Part shown: positions 1 to 13,813 of the stretch, piece after piece
Numbering within the stretch: position 1 is the first letter of the stretch
How the letters are laid out: the number at the start of each line of letters is the position of its first letter
From: Deinococcus multiflagellatus
GTDB lineage: Bacteria > Deinococcota > Deinococci > Deinococcales > Deinococcaceae
NCBI RefSeq assembly: GCF_020166415.1
Contig: NZ_JAIQXV010000001.1
Coordinates: 186,001 to 250,000 of the forward strand
Length of the DNA stretch: 64,000 nt
Direction: 5' to 3'
Program-made: the position numbers and the translations under genes
Notes under the pieces: model-generated
What the model saw: only the letters and a program-made list of their open reading frames with translations
Told to the model about the DNA's origin: nothing
Databases searched by the model: none

Positions 1-330
1 TGCCTCTGCTGCTGTTCAAAGTAGAACCTTCTGGGCCGCACCAAGACAGCTTGCCCCTCTACCGCCCAGGTCCAGACGAGGCCGTCGTGCCCGAAGGGCG
101 CGGGCCATTGCGCGTCACCAGCGGATGGCGTCGAGGCCGGACACGTCACTTGGTCGCGCAACCCCAGCCGACGCCAGTAGAAACTCTTGCCCAGCGCAGC
201 GCCGCTCCCCCCTGCCCCTCTGGGGTAGGGGGGCTGGGGGGGTGGGGCCACACGCAGGCTAAACACAAACCACCCCCCCCTGTAACAGCCGCCCCCTTTG
301 ATCTCATCCTCAAGCACTATCCTGCACCCC
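1..330. other. non-coding stretch at window edge
   Basis: I see no convincing gene here. The only open frame of any length is arginine/proline-rich and overlaps the protease that follows, so it looks like a GC artefact. From about 206 to 247 there is a run of C and G tracts with a C-tract/G-tract hairpin that resembles the other G-rich intergenic repeats of this window. The last bases hold the -10 box of the next gene. Confidence 0.5.
206..247. repeat. G-rich REP-like intergenic repeat, copy 0
   Basis: A C-rich arm is followed by a GGGGTAGGGGGG arm and further G tracts. The pattern of a C-run, a short loop, a G-run and a further G-run matches the better copies at 9.9, 10.0, 32.0 and 51.2 kb, but this copy is degenerate, so membership in the family is tentative. 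Confidence 0.35.
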
Positions 331-1647
<1,317 letters not shown>

Positions 1648-1658
1648 GGGCAAAGAAA

Positions 1659-1689
1659 AGAGGGCGGCTCCGGGAGGGGCCGCTCTTTT
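1659..1689 (+). terminator. Rho-independent terminator after S41 protease
   Basis: AGAG..CGGC pairs with GGCCGCTCT through a 2-nt bulge and is followed by TTTT. It lies 12 nt after the protease stop and separates it from the convergent nadE. Confidence 0.7.
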
Positions 1690-1725
1690 GTGTGCTTCCA
1701 GCTCGGCGTTCCTGCGCCTCCGTTC

Positions 1726-2571
1726 CTACGCCTTCTCCGGGCGCTCCTGCACCTGCCACCAGTCGTCGAACGGTGAGACCGGCTGCGCGCGCTTGTGGCG
1801 GGTGGCGAGGTACAGCCCTTCCAGGCGCGCGGCCACCTCGCCTGGCACCGGCTGGCCTTCCAGATAATCGTCAATTTGCGTGTAGGTCACGCCCAGGGCG
1901 GCCTCGTCGGGCAGGCCGGGGCGGTCGTCTTCCAGGTCGGCGGTGGGCACCTTCTGCCACGTTTCGGGCGGGGCGCCCAGCTCGGCCAGCAGCGCCGCGC
2001 CCTGGCGTTTGGTCAGGCCGCTTAGCGGGGTCACGTCCACGCCGCCGTCGCCGTACTTGGTAAAAAAGCCGGTCAGGGCCTCGGCGGCGTGGTCGGTGCC
2101 CACCACCAGCAGCACCTCCTGCCCGGCCAGCGCGTACTGGGTGACCATGCGCAGCCGGGCTTTCACGTTGCCGCGCACAAAGTCGCGCAGCGGCGTACCC
2201 AGCGCCTCGCCCGCCGCCTGCGCCGCCGCGTCGCTGGCCGCCTGAATGTTCAGGGTTACGGTGCGGTCGGGCCGGATAAAGGCCAGGGCCCGCGCGGCGT
2301 CGGCCTCGTCGGCCTGCACGCCGTAGGGCTGGCGCACCGCCACGAACTGGGCGGCCTCGCCCCCGGCGCGCAGCCGCTCGGCGGCCAGCTGGCACAGGCG
2401 CCCGGTCAGGGTGCTGTCCTGCCCCCCGCTGATGCCCAGCACAAAGCCCCGGGTGCCAGAAGCCCGCAGGTACGCGCACAGAAACGCCACCCGGCGCTCC
2501 ACCTCGGCGGCCGGGTCAATGCGGGGCTGCACCCCAAGGTCGCGCCGGATGCTGTCCCTCAAACTGACCAC
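1726..2571 (-). CDS. nadE: NAD+ synthase, ammonia-dependent type
   Basis: Makes NAD+ from nicotinic acid adenine dinucleotide, ATP and ammonia in the cytoplasm, the last step of NAD synthesis. The 281-aa length fits the short ammonia-using form, with no nitrilase glutaminase domain. The PP-loop SGGQDS lies near residue 45, and [20 protein letters not shown] matches the conserved synthetase core. The GTG at 2571 is preferred because CATACT sits 6 nt upstream (leaderless) and the protein then begins directly with the family's N-terminal helix; longer frames run into the divergent gene. It is divergent from an MFS transporter and an NMN adenylyltransferase, making an NAD block. Confidence 0.93.
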   Translation of the reverse strand: MVSLRDSIRRDLGVQPRIDPAAEVERRVAFLCAYLRASGTRGFVLGISGGQDSTLTGRLCQLAAERLRAGGEAAQFVAVRQPYGVQADEADAARALAFIRPDRTVTLNIQAASDAAAQAAGEALGTPLRDFVRGNVKARLRMVTQYALAGQEVLLVVGTDHAAEALTGFFTKYGDGGVDVTPLSGLTKRQGAALLAELGAPPETWQKVPTADLEDDRPGLPDEAALGVTYTQIDDYLEGQPVPGEVAARLEGLYLATRHKRAQPVSPFDDWWQVQERPEKA

Positions 2572-2626
2572 GGGCGCAGTATGGCACGGCGTTCCCCCAG
2601 TCCCCGGGGCGCCTACACTGGGGGGC

Positions 2627-4021
2627 GTGACCGACCGGCCCACCCGTCTTCGCCTGCCGGCGCACGCCGCGCCCGCGCCCCCACCCGGCACCGTGCGCGT
2701 GGACGACGCCTTGAGCGCCCTGGGCACTGGCCGCTTTCAGGTGCGGCTGCTTCTGATCTGCGGCCTGAGCTTCGCGGCGGCGGCCATGGAGGTGCTGGTG
2801 ATGGGCTTTGCCCTGCCCGGCATCACCGCGCACTTTGGCCTGCAGGGCAGTCCCACACCGCTTCTCATGGCCACCTTTATCGGGATGCTGCTGGGCGCGC
2901 CGTTCTGGGGCCTGCTGGCCGACCGCCTGGGCCGCCGCCCGGTGTTTCTGACCACCACCGTGCTGGGCGTGGTCTTCGGCTGTCTGGGCGCGCTGTCGCC
3001 CAGCGTGGAGGTGCTGATTGCTGCGCGGGTGCTCACCGGCTTTGCGGTGGGCGGCACCATGCCGGTGGATTACTCGCTGCTCTCGGAGTTTCTGCCCCCC
3101 GCGCGGCGCGGGCGGTTTCTGGTGCTGCTGGAAAGCTTCTGGGCCGTGGGCACCCTGGCGCTGGCGGCGCTGGCCTACGGCCTGAGCGTGCTGCTGCCCC
3201 CGGAAGCGGGCTGGCGCTGGCTGCTGGCCCTGGCCGCTCTGCCGGGGGTGGTGGGCCTGCTGGTGCGCGCCGGCGTGCCGGATTCCCCCTACTGGCTGCA
3301 GGTGCGGGGCCGCCTGGACGACGCCCGCGCGGCCCTGGCGGTGGTGGCCCGTGTGAACCGCCGCCCCCTGCCAGAGGCGCCCCTGAGTCCCCCATCCCCT
3401 GGCGCGGTCGCCGCCCGCCACCGGCACCTCCTGGGCCCGGCCTGGCGCGACCGCACCTTTCTGCTGGCGGGCGCGTGGTTTGGCATGAGCCTGGGCTACT
3501 ACGGCATTTTTTCGTGGTTGCCCGCCTACCTGCGCACCCAGGGCGTGGATCTGGGCGAAACCTACCGCACGGCCATGATCCTGGCGATTGCCCAGATTCC
3601 CGGCTACCTGCTGGCCTCGCTGCTGATCGAGTGGGCGGGGCGGCGCGTGACCCTGGTGGCGTTCATGCTGGCCAGCGCGGCCGGGGCTTACCTGTTTCTG
3701 GTGGCCGGGGACTCCAGCGTGGCGGCGCTGCTCACCTCCGCGCTGCTGTCGTGCTCGCTGCTGGGGGGCTGGGGGGCGCTGTACGCCTACACGCCCGAAC
3801 TCTTTCCCACCCCGCTGCGCGCCGGGGGCATGGGCCTGATCAGCGCGTTTGGGCGGCTGGCCAGCGTGCTCTCGCCCCTGGCAGCCGGGGCGCTGCTCAG
3901 CGGCAACCTGGGGCAGGCGCTAAGCGTGTTTGCCGCCGCCTTCATCATCTCGGCCGGGTGCGTGTGGGGCATTGGCATCGAGACGCGTGGCCGCCCCCTG
4001 CCCGACGGAGAGCGGCACTGA
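2627..4021 (+). CDS. MFS transporter, NiaP/SV2-like, possible NAD-precursor importer
   Basis: A 464-aa major facilitator protein with 12 predicted membrane segments. The DRLGRRP loop between TM2 and TM3 and the start [17 protein letters not shown] resemble the niacin transporter NiaP and the SV2/AAHS group. The GTG at 2627 has TACACT 7 nt upstream (leaderless). The two divergent starts are only 55 bp apart, so nadE and this gene may share control. The 3' end overlaps or abuts the NMN adenylyltransferase. I infer transport of nicotinate, nicotinamide or a related NAD precursor from this context; the sequence alone only shows an MFS carrier. Confidence 0.8.
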   Translation: MTDRPTRLRLPAHAAPAPPPGTVRVDDALSALGTGRFQVRLLLICGLSFAAAAMEVLVMGFALPGITAHFGLQGSPTPLLMATFIGMLLGAPFWGLLADRLGRRPVFLTTTVLGVVFGCLGALSPSVEVLIAARVLTGFAVGGTMPVDYSLLSEFLPPARRGRFLVLLESFWAVGTLALAALAYGLSVLLPPEAGWRWLLALAALPGVVGLLVRAGVPDSPYWLQVRGRLDDARAALAVVARVNRRPLPEAPLSPPSPGAVAARHRHLLGPAWRDRTFLLAGAWFGMSLGYYGIFSWLPAYLRTQGVDLGETYRTAMILAIAQIPGYLLASLLIEWAGRRVTLVAFMLASAAGAYLFLVAGDSSVAALLTSALLSCSLLGGWGALYAYTPELFPTPLRAGGMGLISAFGRLASVLSPLAAGALLSGNLGQALSVFAAAFIISAGCVWGIGIETRGRPLPDGERH

Positions 4022-4950
4022 ACGCGGCCCGGACGCTGGCTGTGTACATCGGGCGCTTTCAGCCGCCGCACGCCGCGCACCTGCACACCATGCGCGCGGC
4101 CCTGGCCGGGCACGGCCAGCTGCTGGTGCTGCTGGGCAGCGCCAATCTGGCCCGCAGCGTTAAGAACCCCTGGAGCGCCGCCGAACGTGCCCGCCTGATC
4201 CGCCGCGCCCTGGCCGCCCAGGGGGTGCCCCTGACCGGGCTGCACCTGCGCCCGCTGCCTGATGACTTTGACGCCGGGCGCTGGGCCGCCCGGGTGCGCG
4301 CCGAAGTGGAGGGCCTGGCCCAGCGCACCGGGTCCGCCAGAGTGGTGCTGACCGGCTTTGAAAAGGACGCCAGCAGCGCCTACCTGCGCTGGTTTCCCGA
4401 GTGGGAACGGGCGCCCGTTTCTGCCCAGGGCGACCTGAACGCCACGGCCCTGCGCGCCGCCCTGTTTGCGGGTGAGGCCCTCCCGGCCTGGACCCCGCCC
4501 CCGGTGGCCGCCTTCCTGCAGGCGTTCCGGGCCACACCAGCGTTCGCCCGCCTGCAGGCCGAATTCCAGGCGGTGCAGGCCGAGCAGAAAGCCCGGCGCG
4601 GCTCCGGGCCCCGGCACGAGGTGCTGCGCCTGTTCCTTGACCATGCCGGGCCAGGCCAGACCGCGCGGGTGTGGCTGGGGCGGCGCCCGGGGCCCATCGG
4701 CGCGGGGCTGCTGGCGCTGCCAGGCGAGGTACTGCCTCCGGGTGCCCCGCTTCCCGTCTCGGCCGCCGTCTTCGATCACCCGGCCCGCTCGCTGGGGTGG
4801 CCGGCGGTGGCCCATGTGGTGCCGGTCTCGGCGCCGCCCCCTGGCACCCGGCCCGTCTTGCTGGACAGCGCGCTGCGGCGCCCGCGCGCCTTCTTTGAGG
4901 ACCACGCGGTGATCCTGGCGCGGCTGCGCACGCCTGCGCCCGGCCGCTGA
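4018..4950 (+). CDS. nadM: NMN adenylyltransferase with degenerate Nudix domain
   Basis: Joins NMN (or NaMN) and ATP to give the dinucleotide. It belongs to the NadM/Nudix bifunctional group, 310 aa here against about 340 usual. The nucleotidyltransferase signature [10 protein letters not shown] is at residues 10-19 and a second block [13 protein letters not shown] lies near 55. The C-terminal half keeps Nudix landmarks ([16 protein letters not shown]) but lacks the Nudix box GX5EX7[18 protein letters not shown] runs straight into the next strand. Start: GGAG at 4007-4010 sits 7 nt before CTG 4018, giving a CTGA overlap with the transporter stop. The nearest standard start, GTG 4042, would trim the first beta strand. 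It follows the MFS carrier in one operon. Confidence 0.8.
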   Translation: MNAARTLAVYIGRFQPPHAAHLHTMRAALAGHGQLLVLLGSANLARSVKNPWSAAERARLIRRALAAQGVPLTGLHLRPLPDDFDAGRWAARVRAEVEGLAQRTGSARVVLTGFEKDASSAYLRWFPEWERAPVSAQGDLNATALRAALFAGEALPAWTPPPVAAFLQAFRATPAFARLQAEFQAVQAEQKARRGSGPRHEVLRLFLDHAGPGQTARVWLGRRPGPIGAGLLALPGEVLPPGAPLPVSAAVFDHPARSLGWPAVAHVVPVSAPPPGTRPVLLDSALRRPRAFFEDHAVILARLRTPAPGR

Positions 4951-5028
4951 CGCTTGACACCCCCCGCCGCCGCGCCGCAAGCTGCCAGCGGATTTCCACC
5001 CTGAACCCTGCGCCCCAAGGAGGCCCCT

Positions 5029-5658
<630 letters not shown>

Positions 5659-5674
5659 GCATCCAGGAAAGCTG

Positions 5675-5710
5675 ACCAGGGGTGCCTCCGGGGGGCCCCT
5701 GGTTGCTGTT
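5675..5710 (+). terminator. Rho-independent terminator after CoA-transferase B
   Basis: Perfect arms ACCAGGGG (5675-5682) and CCCCTGGT (5696-5703) are followed by a T-rich tail, TTGCTGTT. It starts 17 nt after the stop. Confidence 0.75.
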
Positions 5711-5935
5711 GAGGGGGAAGGGGAAAGAGCCTGGGCCGTTCGCTTCCCGCTGCGGCGTCGCGCTCGGAGGCCCAGGCAGGGGAAAGGGTCGAAAAAGACC
5801 CCCTCTGGATGACCAACGTGCGGGAGAACTGCTTCCTGGGCCGCTCTGGCAATGGGTCGCCCTGGCGCCGCACCTCCCTGCCCGAGTGGTCAACCCTGCA
5901 CGCGCCGCGATCCCGCCCCTCCTATGCTGCGGCAG

Positions 5936-6835
5936 ATGCGCCGCGCCCCCTTGCTGACCGTGCTGGCCCTGCCCCTGGGCTACGGGCTGGGCTGGTTCCT
6001 GTTTGGCCTGCCGGGTGGGGTCGTCTTGGCCGCTGGGCTGGGGGCGGCCCTGGGGCTGGCCGCCGGAGTGGGCGGCGCCCGGGGCGTGGCCGGCTTTCTG
6101 CGCCTGCTGGCCCTGCTGCTACTGGCCGCCGGCATGTTGTGGCTGCTGGGCGGCGGCCTGCTGCTGCTGGGCATGACCACCTCACCCAACAATCCTCTGC
6201 CTATCGGCCTGGGCGGGGCGTTGGTGCTTCTGGGACCGGGTGCGGTCCTGCTGTGGCTGCTGGGCACCCTGGCGCGCCGGCTGGCCCAGGGCGCCCCGCC
6301 ACTGCTGGCCAGCCCAGCGGCGCCGTTCGTGCTGGTGGGCGGGGCGGTGCTCTTCGCCTTCGCTCCAGCGGTGCGGGTGGACTGCCGGGGCCTGCAGGGC
6401 GACTCCTTTCTGCGCCCAGACAGCGGCTTTTCTGGGGCCAGCGCCGCCCAGACCTTCTGGGCCAGAAGGCCCGCGCTGATCCCCGGCCGCGCCGAACTGC
6501 CGGCCGACTTCGTGGTGGACGGCGTGCGCGCCAGCGTCACCCGCTGTTTCCGGGACCAGCAGGGCCGGCCTCGCCCGCTGACCCTGCGTGCCAGCGCGCC
6601 GCTGCTGGTGGTCCACCTGACCGAACGGGTGCGCCCCGGCATGCGGGCCTACGCGGCGGTCTTTACCCCCGGCGAGCACCGCAAGCTCACCCCCTGGCAG
6701 CCGACCGAGCCGCCCTACAGTGCCCAGCGCGTCCACCGCCCGTACCACTGGCCCGGCTGGGTGGTGTTCCCCGATTTGCCCGAATTGCCCCCGGCGCTGG
6801 AACAGGCGTTGCCGCCGTCTTCAGGTGGGCGGTAG
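5936..6835 (+). CDS. multi-pass membrane protein of unknown function
   Basis: I do not recognise this 299-aa protein. Its first ~150 residues hold about five hydrophobic segments rich in Leu, Gly and Ala. The C-terminal ~150 residues are soluble, with one Cys pair region (VDCRGLQ, TRCFRD) and the end LPPSSGGR. TATGCT (5923-5928) lies 7 nt before the ATG at 5936, which suggests a leaderless transcript; an ATG at 5924 would overlap that box. The last 15 bp overlap the convergent P450 gene. Clean reading frame and GC3 bias support a real gene. Confidence 0.6.
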   Translation: MRRAPLLTVLALPLGYGLGWFLFGLPGGVVLAAGLGAALGLAAGVGGARGVAGFLRLLALLLLAAGMLWLLGGGLLLLGMTTSPNNPLPIGLGGALVLLGPGAVLLWLLGTLARRLAQGAPPLLASPAAPFVLVGGAVLFAFAPAVRVDCRGLQGDSFLRPDSGFSGASAAQTFWARRPALIPGRAELPADFVVDGVRASVTRCFRDQQGRPRPLTLRASAPLLVVHLTERVRPGMRAYAAVFTPGEHRKLTPWQPTEPPYSAQRVHRPYHWPGWVVFPDLPELPPALEQALPPSSGGR

Positions 6836-8179
6836 CGCGCGGACCCGCGCCAGCACCGCCCCGTCCGGCTTGAGGGTCAGGCCCGCCGCCAGCCCCTGTG
6901 GTCCGCCGCCGGGCACCTCCAGCGTGAAGTCGCGCAGCACCAGCGCGGCGATCAGCGCGCTTTCCAGCAGGGCGAGGTGGTTGCCAATGCACATCCGGGC
7001 GCCGGCGCCAAAGGGCAGAAAGGCGTCGGGGGTGCGGGTCAGGCCCAGCCAGCGCTGTGGGCGAAAGGCGCCCGGCTCTGGCCAGTGGCGGCTGCAGCGC
7101 TGCAGCAAAAAGACATTCACGCTCACGTGCGCGCCCTCCGCCAGTGGCACGCCGCCCACCGTCACGGGCCCGGTGGCCTGCCGGGGCAGCAGCCACGCGG
7201 GCGGGTACAGGCGCAGTGTCTCCTGAATGCAGGCCTGCAGCAGCGGCAGGGCCCGCACCTGCGCGGCGCCCGGGGCGCCCTGGCCCAGCTCTGCGCGCAC
7301 CTCGGCCTGCACCTGCGCGCGCACCTCCGGGTGGCGGGCCAGCATCAGGAACAGGAACGTGAGCAGGGTGGCGGTCGTCTCGTGTCCGGCCAGGAACAGG
7401 GTCATGACCTCATCGCGCAGCTCGGCGTCGCTCAGGCCAGTGCCGCCCTCGTCACGCGCCGCCAGCAGCTGCCCCAGCAGGTCGTGCCCGCCGGACCCCG
7501 CCGCGCGCCGCGCCGCGATGATCCGGTGAACCACGCGGTCCAGCGCCGCCCCCGCCGCCTGGGCCCGGCGTTCTCCGGGCGTGGGCAGGCGCCAGTCCAC
7601 AGGGGACCGTACCCGGTCGGCGGTGCGCGAGAGCAGCGGGGGCAGTTCGCGCTCCACCACCGCCAGGTCGTCATCGGCCAGGGCGGTGCCAAACAGCGCA
7701 GTCGCCACGGCGCGCAGGGTCACATGCAGCATCTCGCGCCCCACGTCCACCGGTTCGCCGCTCTGTGCCGCCTTCGCCAGCCGGTCCAGCAGGGGAGAGG
7801 TGGACGCCACGATGGCCTCGGCCATGCCCTCCAGCGCCGCGCGGTGAAAGGCAGGCTGCATCAGGCGGCGGTGGGTGCGCCACGTTTCGCCCTCGGCGGT
7901 CAGCAGGCCGGTGCCCAGAAACGGCTGCATCTTCTGAATGCCGCGCCCCTTGCGAAAAAAGGCGGCCTTGTCCACCAGCACCTCGCGCGCGGCTTCTGGC
8001 GAGGCCACCACCAGCACGTCGCGCGGGCCCATGCGAATGCGGAACAGGTCGCCGTAGGCCGCGCGGCTGTGGCGCAAAAAGCCCAGGGCGTCGCGGCGCA
8101 GTTCGGGCACATGGCCCAGCCAGGAAGCCAGGGGCCCACGCGGGGGCGGCCCAGGGGGCCAGCCAGCAGGAAGGGTCAT
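6821..8179 (-). CDS. cytochrome P450, CYP287-like
   Basis: A 452-aa heme-thiolate monooxygenase. The I-helix motif AGHETT (near residue 280), the ExxR motif ETLR (near 335) and the heme loop FGAGARMCIG (near 397) are all intact, so it should be active. It needs an external electron donor, none being encoded nearby. In D. radiodurans the carotenoid 2-beta-ionone hydroxylase CYP287A1 acts in deinoxanthin synthesis, and this gene has the right size and character. Assignment to that subfamily is inference. CATACT lies 5 nt before the ATG, a leaderless layout. It is divergent from the acyl-CoA carboxylase gene, and the two share a 69-bp gap. Confidence 0.85.
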   Translation of the reverse strand: MTLPAGWPPGPPPRGPLASWLGHVPELRRDALGFLRHSRAAYGDLFRIRMGPRDVLVVASPEAAREVLVDKAAFFRKGRGIQKMQPFLGTGLLTAEGETWRTHRRLMQPAFHRAALEGMAEAIVASTSPLLDRLAKAAQSGEPVDVGREMLHVTLRAVATALFGTALADDDLAVVERELPPLLSRTADRVRSPVDWRLPTPGERRAQAAGAALDRVVHRIIAARRAAGSGGHDLLGQLLAARDEGGTGLSDAELRDEVMTLFLAGHETTATLLTFLFLMLARHPEVRAQVQAEVRAELGQGAPGAAQVRALPLLQACIQETLRLYPPAWLLPRQATGPVTVGGVPLAEGAHVSVNVFLLQRCSRHWPEPGAFRPQRWLGLTRTPDAFLPFGAGARMCIGNHLALLESALIAALVLRDFTLEVPGGGPQGLAAGLTLKPDGAVLARVRALPPT

Positions 8180-8248
8180 GCCTCAGTATGGCGCCTGTTG
8201 CCCAGCCCCCACTTCTCCTAACGGGCGTTTGTTAGACTGGGGCCACAG

Positions 8249-9913
<1,665 letters not shown>

Positions 9914-9920
9914 GTGTTCC

Positions 9921-9960
9921 GCTCCCTCTCCCCTGGTGGGAGAGGGTTGGGGTGAGGGGG
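9921..9960. repeat. REP-like hairpin repeat, copy 1
   Basis: Perfect arms CCCTCTCCC (9924-9932) and GGGAGAGGG (9938-9946) are followed by TTGGGGTGAGGGGG. The copy at 31967-32014 is the same element in the opposite orientation. Confidence 0.75.
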
Positions 9961-10030
9961 CGTGTGACCATCGTTCATCTGAGCACGTTGCCTTGCCACA
10001 CCGTTCAGCCCCGCCGGATACCGTCGGCCT

Positions 10031-10069
10031 TACCCCCCTCCCCGCCTCCCCCGCAAGGGGGGAGGAGCA
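10031..10069. repeat. REP-like hairpin repeat, copy 2
   Basis: A C-rich arm, a GCAA loop and a GGGGGGAGGAG arm. Read on the minus strand it gives the C-run, G-run, G-run layout of the other copies, with CTCC words in place of CTCT. It lies about 70 bp from copy 1, between the carboxylase and the acyl-CoA dehydrogenase. Confidence 0.55.
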
Positions 10070-10108
10070 GAAAAGCAAATTTCCCCCCGCCCCCCAAAGG
10101 AGCCCCCC

Positions 10109-11317
<1,209 letters not shown>

Positions 11318-11338
11318 GCCAGGCGACCGATTTCAGCC

Positions 11339-11377
11339 TGAGGCGCGGCGACCATCCTGTGATGGTGCCGCGCCTCA
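11339..11377 (+). terminator. long hairpin after acyl-CoA dehydrogenase, covering the next start codon
   Basis: TGAGGCGCGGC(G)ACCATC pairs with GATGGTGCCGCGCCTCA: 17 bp with one bulged G around a CTGT tetraloop. It lies 22 nt after the stop and could end transcription, but no clear T-run follows. The right arm contains the ATG at 11362 of the next open frame, so it could also mask that start. Confidence 0.6.
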
Positions 11378-11838
11378 AGACCATTTCGCTTCAAACGTTG
11401 CTGCTGGCGCGGAACAAATTGCCTCTGCGCTCCGATGACCGGATGGAGCAGGTGCTTGTCCGGTTCCGCGTGCCGTTTGATGCCGCCGCAACAAGCAGGG
11501 TCGCCACGCACCTCATGCAGGGTAAGCTCGTGTTCTGGTTTTTCGAGGGGCTGCTGAACAGTCTGGAACTCACCGCCCCGCACGAGCCGTCCGACCTCAT
11601 CAACTGGTGCGGGTTTGATTGGGCGCAGGACAGAGACCGCTTGCTGCATTGGTGCCAAGTCGAAGGCATTCCACTCGATCTGATGGTGGAAGCAGGGGAA
11701 AGTCAGCTCTGGCAGAGCCCGTCCGGCGCCCTGCTGTCCGTTCACGAGAGGCGGCTCTGGAACGTGACTCTGGACTTGTTCACACCGGAATCGTCACGCG
11801 GGGCCGGATTTGAACCGAGTCCCGGTGAGACTCAATGA
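11362..11838 (+). CDS. orphan hypothetical protein with atypical codon use
   Basis: I do not recognise this 158-aa, Trp-rich protein. No signal peptide or membrane segment is evident; motifs such as FWFFEGLLNSL and NWCGFDWAQDRDRLLHW suggest a compact soluble fold. The frame uses CAA, TTG, ACA, AGG and AGA codons, which neighbouring genes avoid, so recent acquisition is possible. ATG 11362 lies inside the preceding hairpin; an internal ATG about 26 codons downstream may be the real start. Its 3' end overlaps the convergent DUF1152-like gene by 59 bp. Confidence 0.5.
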   Translation: MVPRLKTISLQTLLLARNKLPLRSDDRMEQVLVRFRVPFDAAATSRVATHLMQGKLVFWFFEGLLNSLELTAPHEPSDLINWCGFDWAQDRDRLLHWCQVEGIPLDLMVEAGESQLWQSPSGALLSVHERRLWNVTLDLFTPESSRGAGFEPSPGETQ

Positions 11839-12736
11839 CCCGGCCCACATCGGTCAGGGTCTGGGTGCTACGCATGGCGTCGTAATACTGCAGCCGCCGG
11901 GCCACCGCGCCCAGGTCAAAGGTCCAGTACAGGCCCATCAGGGGGTTGATCCACAATTCGCTGCCCTGCGTGCGGCTGGTGACGTGGTGGTCACCGTATT
12001 GCCCCTCCACCGCGCTCAGGATGCTGCTGTTCACGATGCTGGTATACCGGGGCATCATCTGAAACACGGCCTCGCAGGCGTCGCGGTATTTCTGCACGGC
12101 CGCCATGTCCGGCGTGAGGCTGAAGGCCCCCAGGTAGGCGCCTGCCCGCGTAAGTTCCGCTGCGGCCTCCAGATAGTGCGCGTGGCAGACCCCGTGAAAG
12201 CGGTCGATGCCAAAGCCCAGGCAGGCCAGCAGTTTTTGAACGCCCTCCAGTTCGTTCACCGCGACCAGGCTGGTGGCGTCTTCATGGGGGGTGCCCAGGT
12301 CCACCTCGTCGCCGCGCATCAGGGAATCGGTGCCGCCGTCCACCAGCAGCACGGTGTCCACCTGCAGGTGCCGGACCAGCGCTTTGTAGGCGGTGTTCAG
12401 GGGCGCGGCCCCCACCTTGCGAAAGGCATACACGGTGTCCGGCTCGCCCTGGGTGCGCAGCCAGCGGCTGAGCCAGTATTCCGGGAAATACTCGCCCGGC
12501 GTGACCAGCAGGTCCGGGGTCACCTCAAACACCGCCTGCGCCAGACGGGGCCGGGGCACATAGGGCAGGCTGGTAAAGGAGTAATTGGCCAGGAACACGG
12601 CCTTGCCCTCGGCCTTCAGGGCAAAGTACAGCGGCAGGCCACAGAACACGTCGAAGCCGCCGCCCATGCCTGCGATCAGGATGCGCCGGCTGGACGCCAG
12701 TGCCTTGAAAAAGGGGGGCTGCACCGCGCTGAGCAT
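11780..12736 (-). CDS. DUF1152-like protein
   Basis: A 318-aa cytoplasmic protein that resembles DUF1152, a family found in archaea and scattered bacteria with no settled function. The N-terminus ILIAGMGGGFDVFCGLPLYF looks like a nucleotide-binding glycine loop (near residue 20), and VDTVLLVDGGTDSLMRGDE (near 145) is a second acidic, glycine-rich site. HYLEAAAELTRAGAYLG follows. The start chosen is the ATG at 12736; GGAGG directly before it is too close to be an ordinary ribosome site. It stands alone between the orphan gene and a divergent secreted-protein gene. Confidence 0.7.
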   Translation of the reverse strand: MLSAVQPPFFKALASSRRILIAGMGGGFDVFCGLPLYFALKAEGKAVFLANYSFTSLPYVPRPRLAQAVFEVTPDLLVTPGEYFPEYWLSRWLRTQGEPDTVYAFRKVGAAPLNTAYKALVRHLQVDTVLLVDGGTDSLMRGDEVDLGTPHEDATSLVAVNELEGVQKLLACLGFGIDRFHGVCHAHYLEAAAELTRAGAYLGAFSLTPDMAAVQKYRDACEAVFQMMPRYTSIVNSSILSAVEGQYGDHHVTSRTQGSELWINPLMGLYWTFDLGAVARRLQYYDAMRSTQTLTDVGRVIESHRDSVQIRPRVTIPV

Positions 12737-12856
12737 GCCTCCATTCTTCCAGACCGGTGCGGCGTTGCGTGACCATTCCCGGCCCTGCAACGCCCGCGCA
12801 ACTCTGGCCCTGGCATCCTCTGGCCCATGAGGCTGCGGCTTCCCCGGAGGTGTCCT

Positions 12857-13813
12857 ATGAACCGAGTTCTGCTTAGTGCCGTCCTGCTGCTCTCTGGCAG
12901 CGCCCTGGCCCAGTCCATTCCCTTCGTCTCGGACGCCCTGAACTACGCCCGCACCGGCACCGTCGCCAAGGACACGCGCGCGGTGGTCTACGCCACCGTG
13001 ACCCTGGTGTCGGCCCTGCCCGCCCAGACAGCCGACCGCACCGTGGTGGCCTACGGCAGCGGGCCTTTGGACCTGGGCGGCACGGCGGTCGCGCCGCAAC
13101 TCAGCGGCGAGTTTCCGGTGCTGTGGAACACCGGCAAGCCCTTCCTGAACACCGGCGCCACCCTCAGCCTCACCCTGAACCCGGACGGCAGCGCCTTGAT
13201 GGGTCTGAAGCTGGACGGCAAGAATTTCCTGGGGCGGCCCCCCGCGCCCGTGAAGTTCACCCCGGCCGGCGAGGTGCTGGTGGCCACGGGAACAAATCTG
13301 GGCAGTTTCCGCACCATGACGCTCACGCTGAACAAGGGCATCTGGCCCCCGCCAAGTGCACAAACAGCCAAACCCGTTCAGCCTACGCAGCCCCCCAAAC
13401 CCACTGGCGTCCGGGTGCGGGTCAGCAGCCGCCTCGTGGTCACGAACGCAGACGACGGCTTTGCCGACAACACGGTGGAACTGTACGGCCCTATCCGGTA
13501 CAACACGGGCGAACTGAACCTGTACAACAACTCGGCGGGCAAGGGCACGCAGTTTGCCGGCGAGACGATCATCGTGGACATCCCGTTCGCCAATCCTGAC
13601 GCCCGGTTTCTGTCGGTGGCGGGCCGGATCGTGGACCGCGATTCGCTCTCGAAGACCGACCTGCTGTGGCAGCACCCCGGCGCCAAATTCGACCTGCTGA
13701 AGGCCGTGCAGGACAAACCCCAGGGCCCCACCTCATGGACCCTGCCGGGCGACGGCAACGATGAAAGCGCCGACCTGCAGATTACTGTGGAGAAGGTGGA
13801 AGACCTGTACTGA
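12857..13813 (+). CDS. secreted protein of unknown function, two beta-rich domains
   Basis: A 318-aa exported protein. The first 18 residues form a clear signal peptide ending LSGSALAQ. An N-terminal ~150-residue beta-rich domain is joined by a Pro/Thr/Gln linker (about 170-190) to a C-terminal domain with alternating strands and acidic turns (NADDGFADNTVELYG, DGNDESADLQ), which recalls calcium-binding C2-like sandwiches. That comparison is only a visual impression. GGAGGTG lies 5 nt before the ATG. I do not recognise the family. Confidence 0.7.
   Translation: MNRVLLSAVLLLSGSALAQSIPFVSDALNYARTGTVAKDTRAVVYATVTLVSALPAQTADRTVVAYGSGPLDLGGTAVAPQLSGEFPVLWNTGKPFLNTGATLSLTLNPDGSALMGLKLDGKNFLGRPPAPVKFTPAGEVLVATGTNLGSFRTMTLTLNKGIWPPPSAQTAKPVQPTQPPKPTGVRVRVSSRLVVTNADDGFADNTVELYGPIRYNTGELNLYNNSAGKGTQFAGETIIVDIPFANPDARFLSVAGRIVDRDSLSKTDLLWQHPGAKFDLLKAVQDKPQGPTSWTLPGDGNDESADLQITVEKVEDLY

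Noticed and set aside
2089..4017. Long open frame in front of nadM, in the same frame
   Set aside because: Arg/Gly/Ala-rich antisense or out-of-frame reading of nadE and the MFS gene; only the part from 4018 has family motifs.
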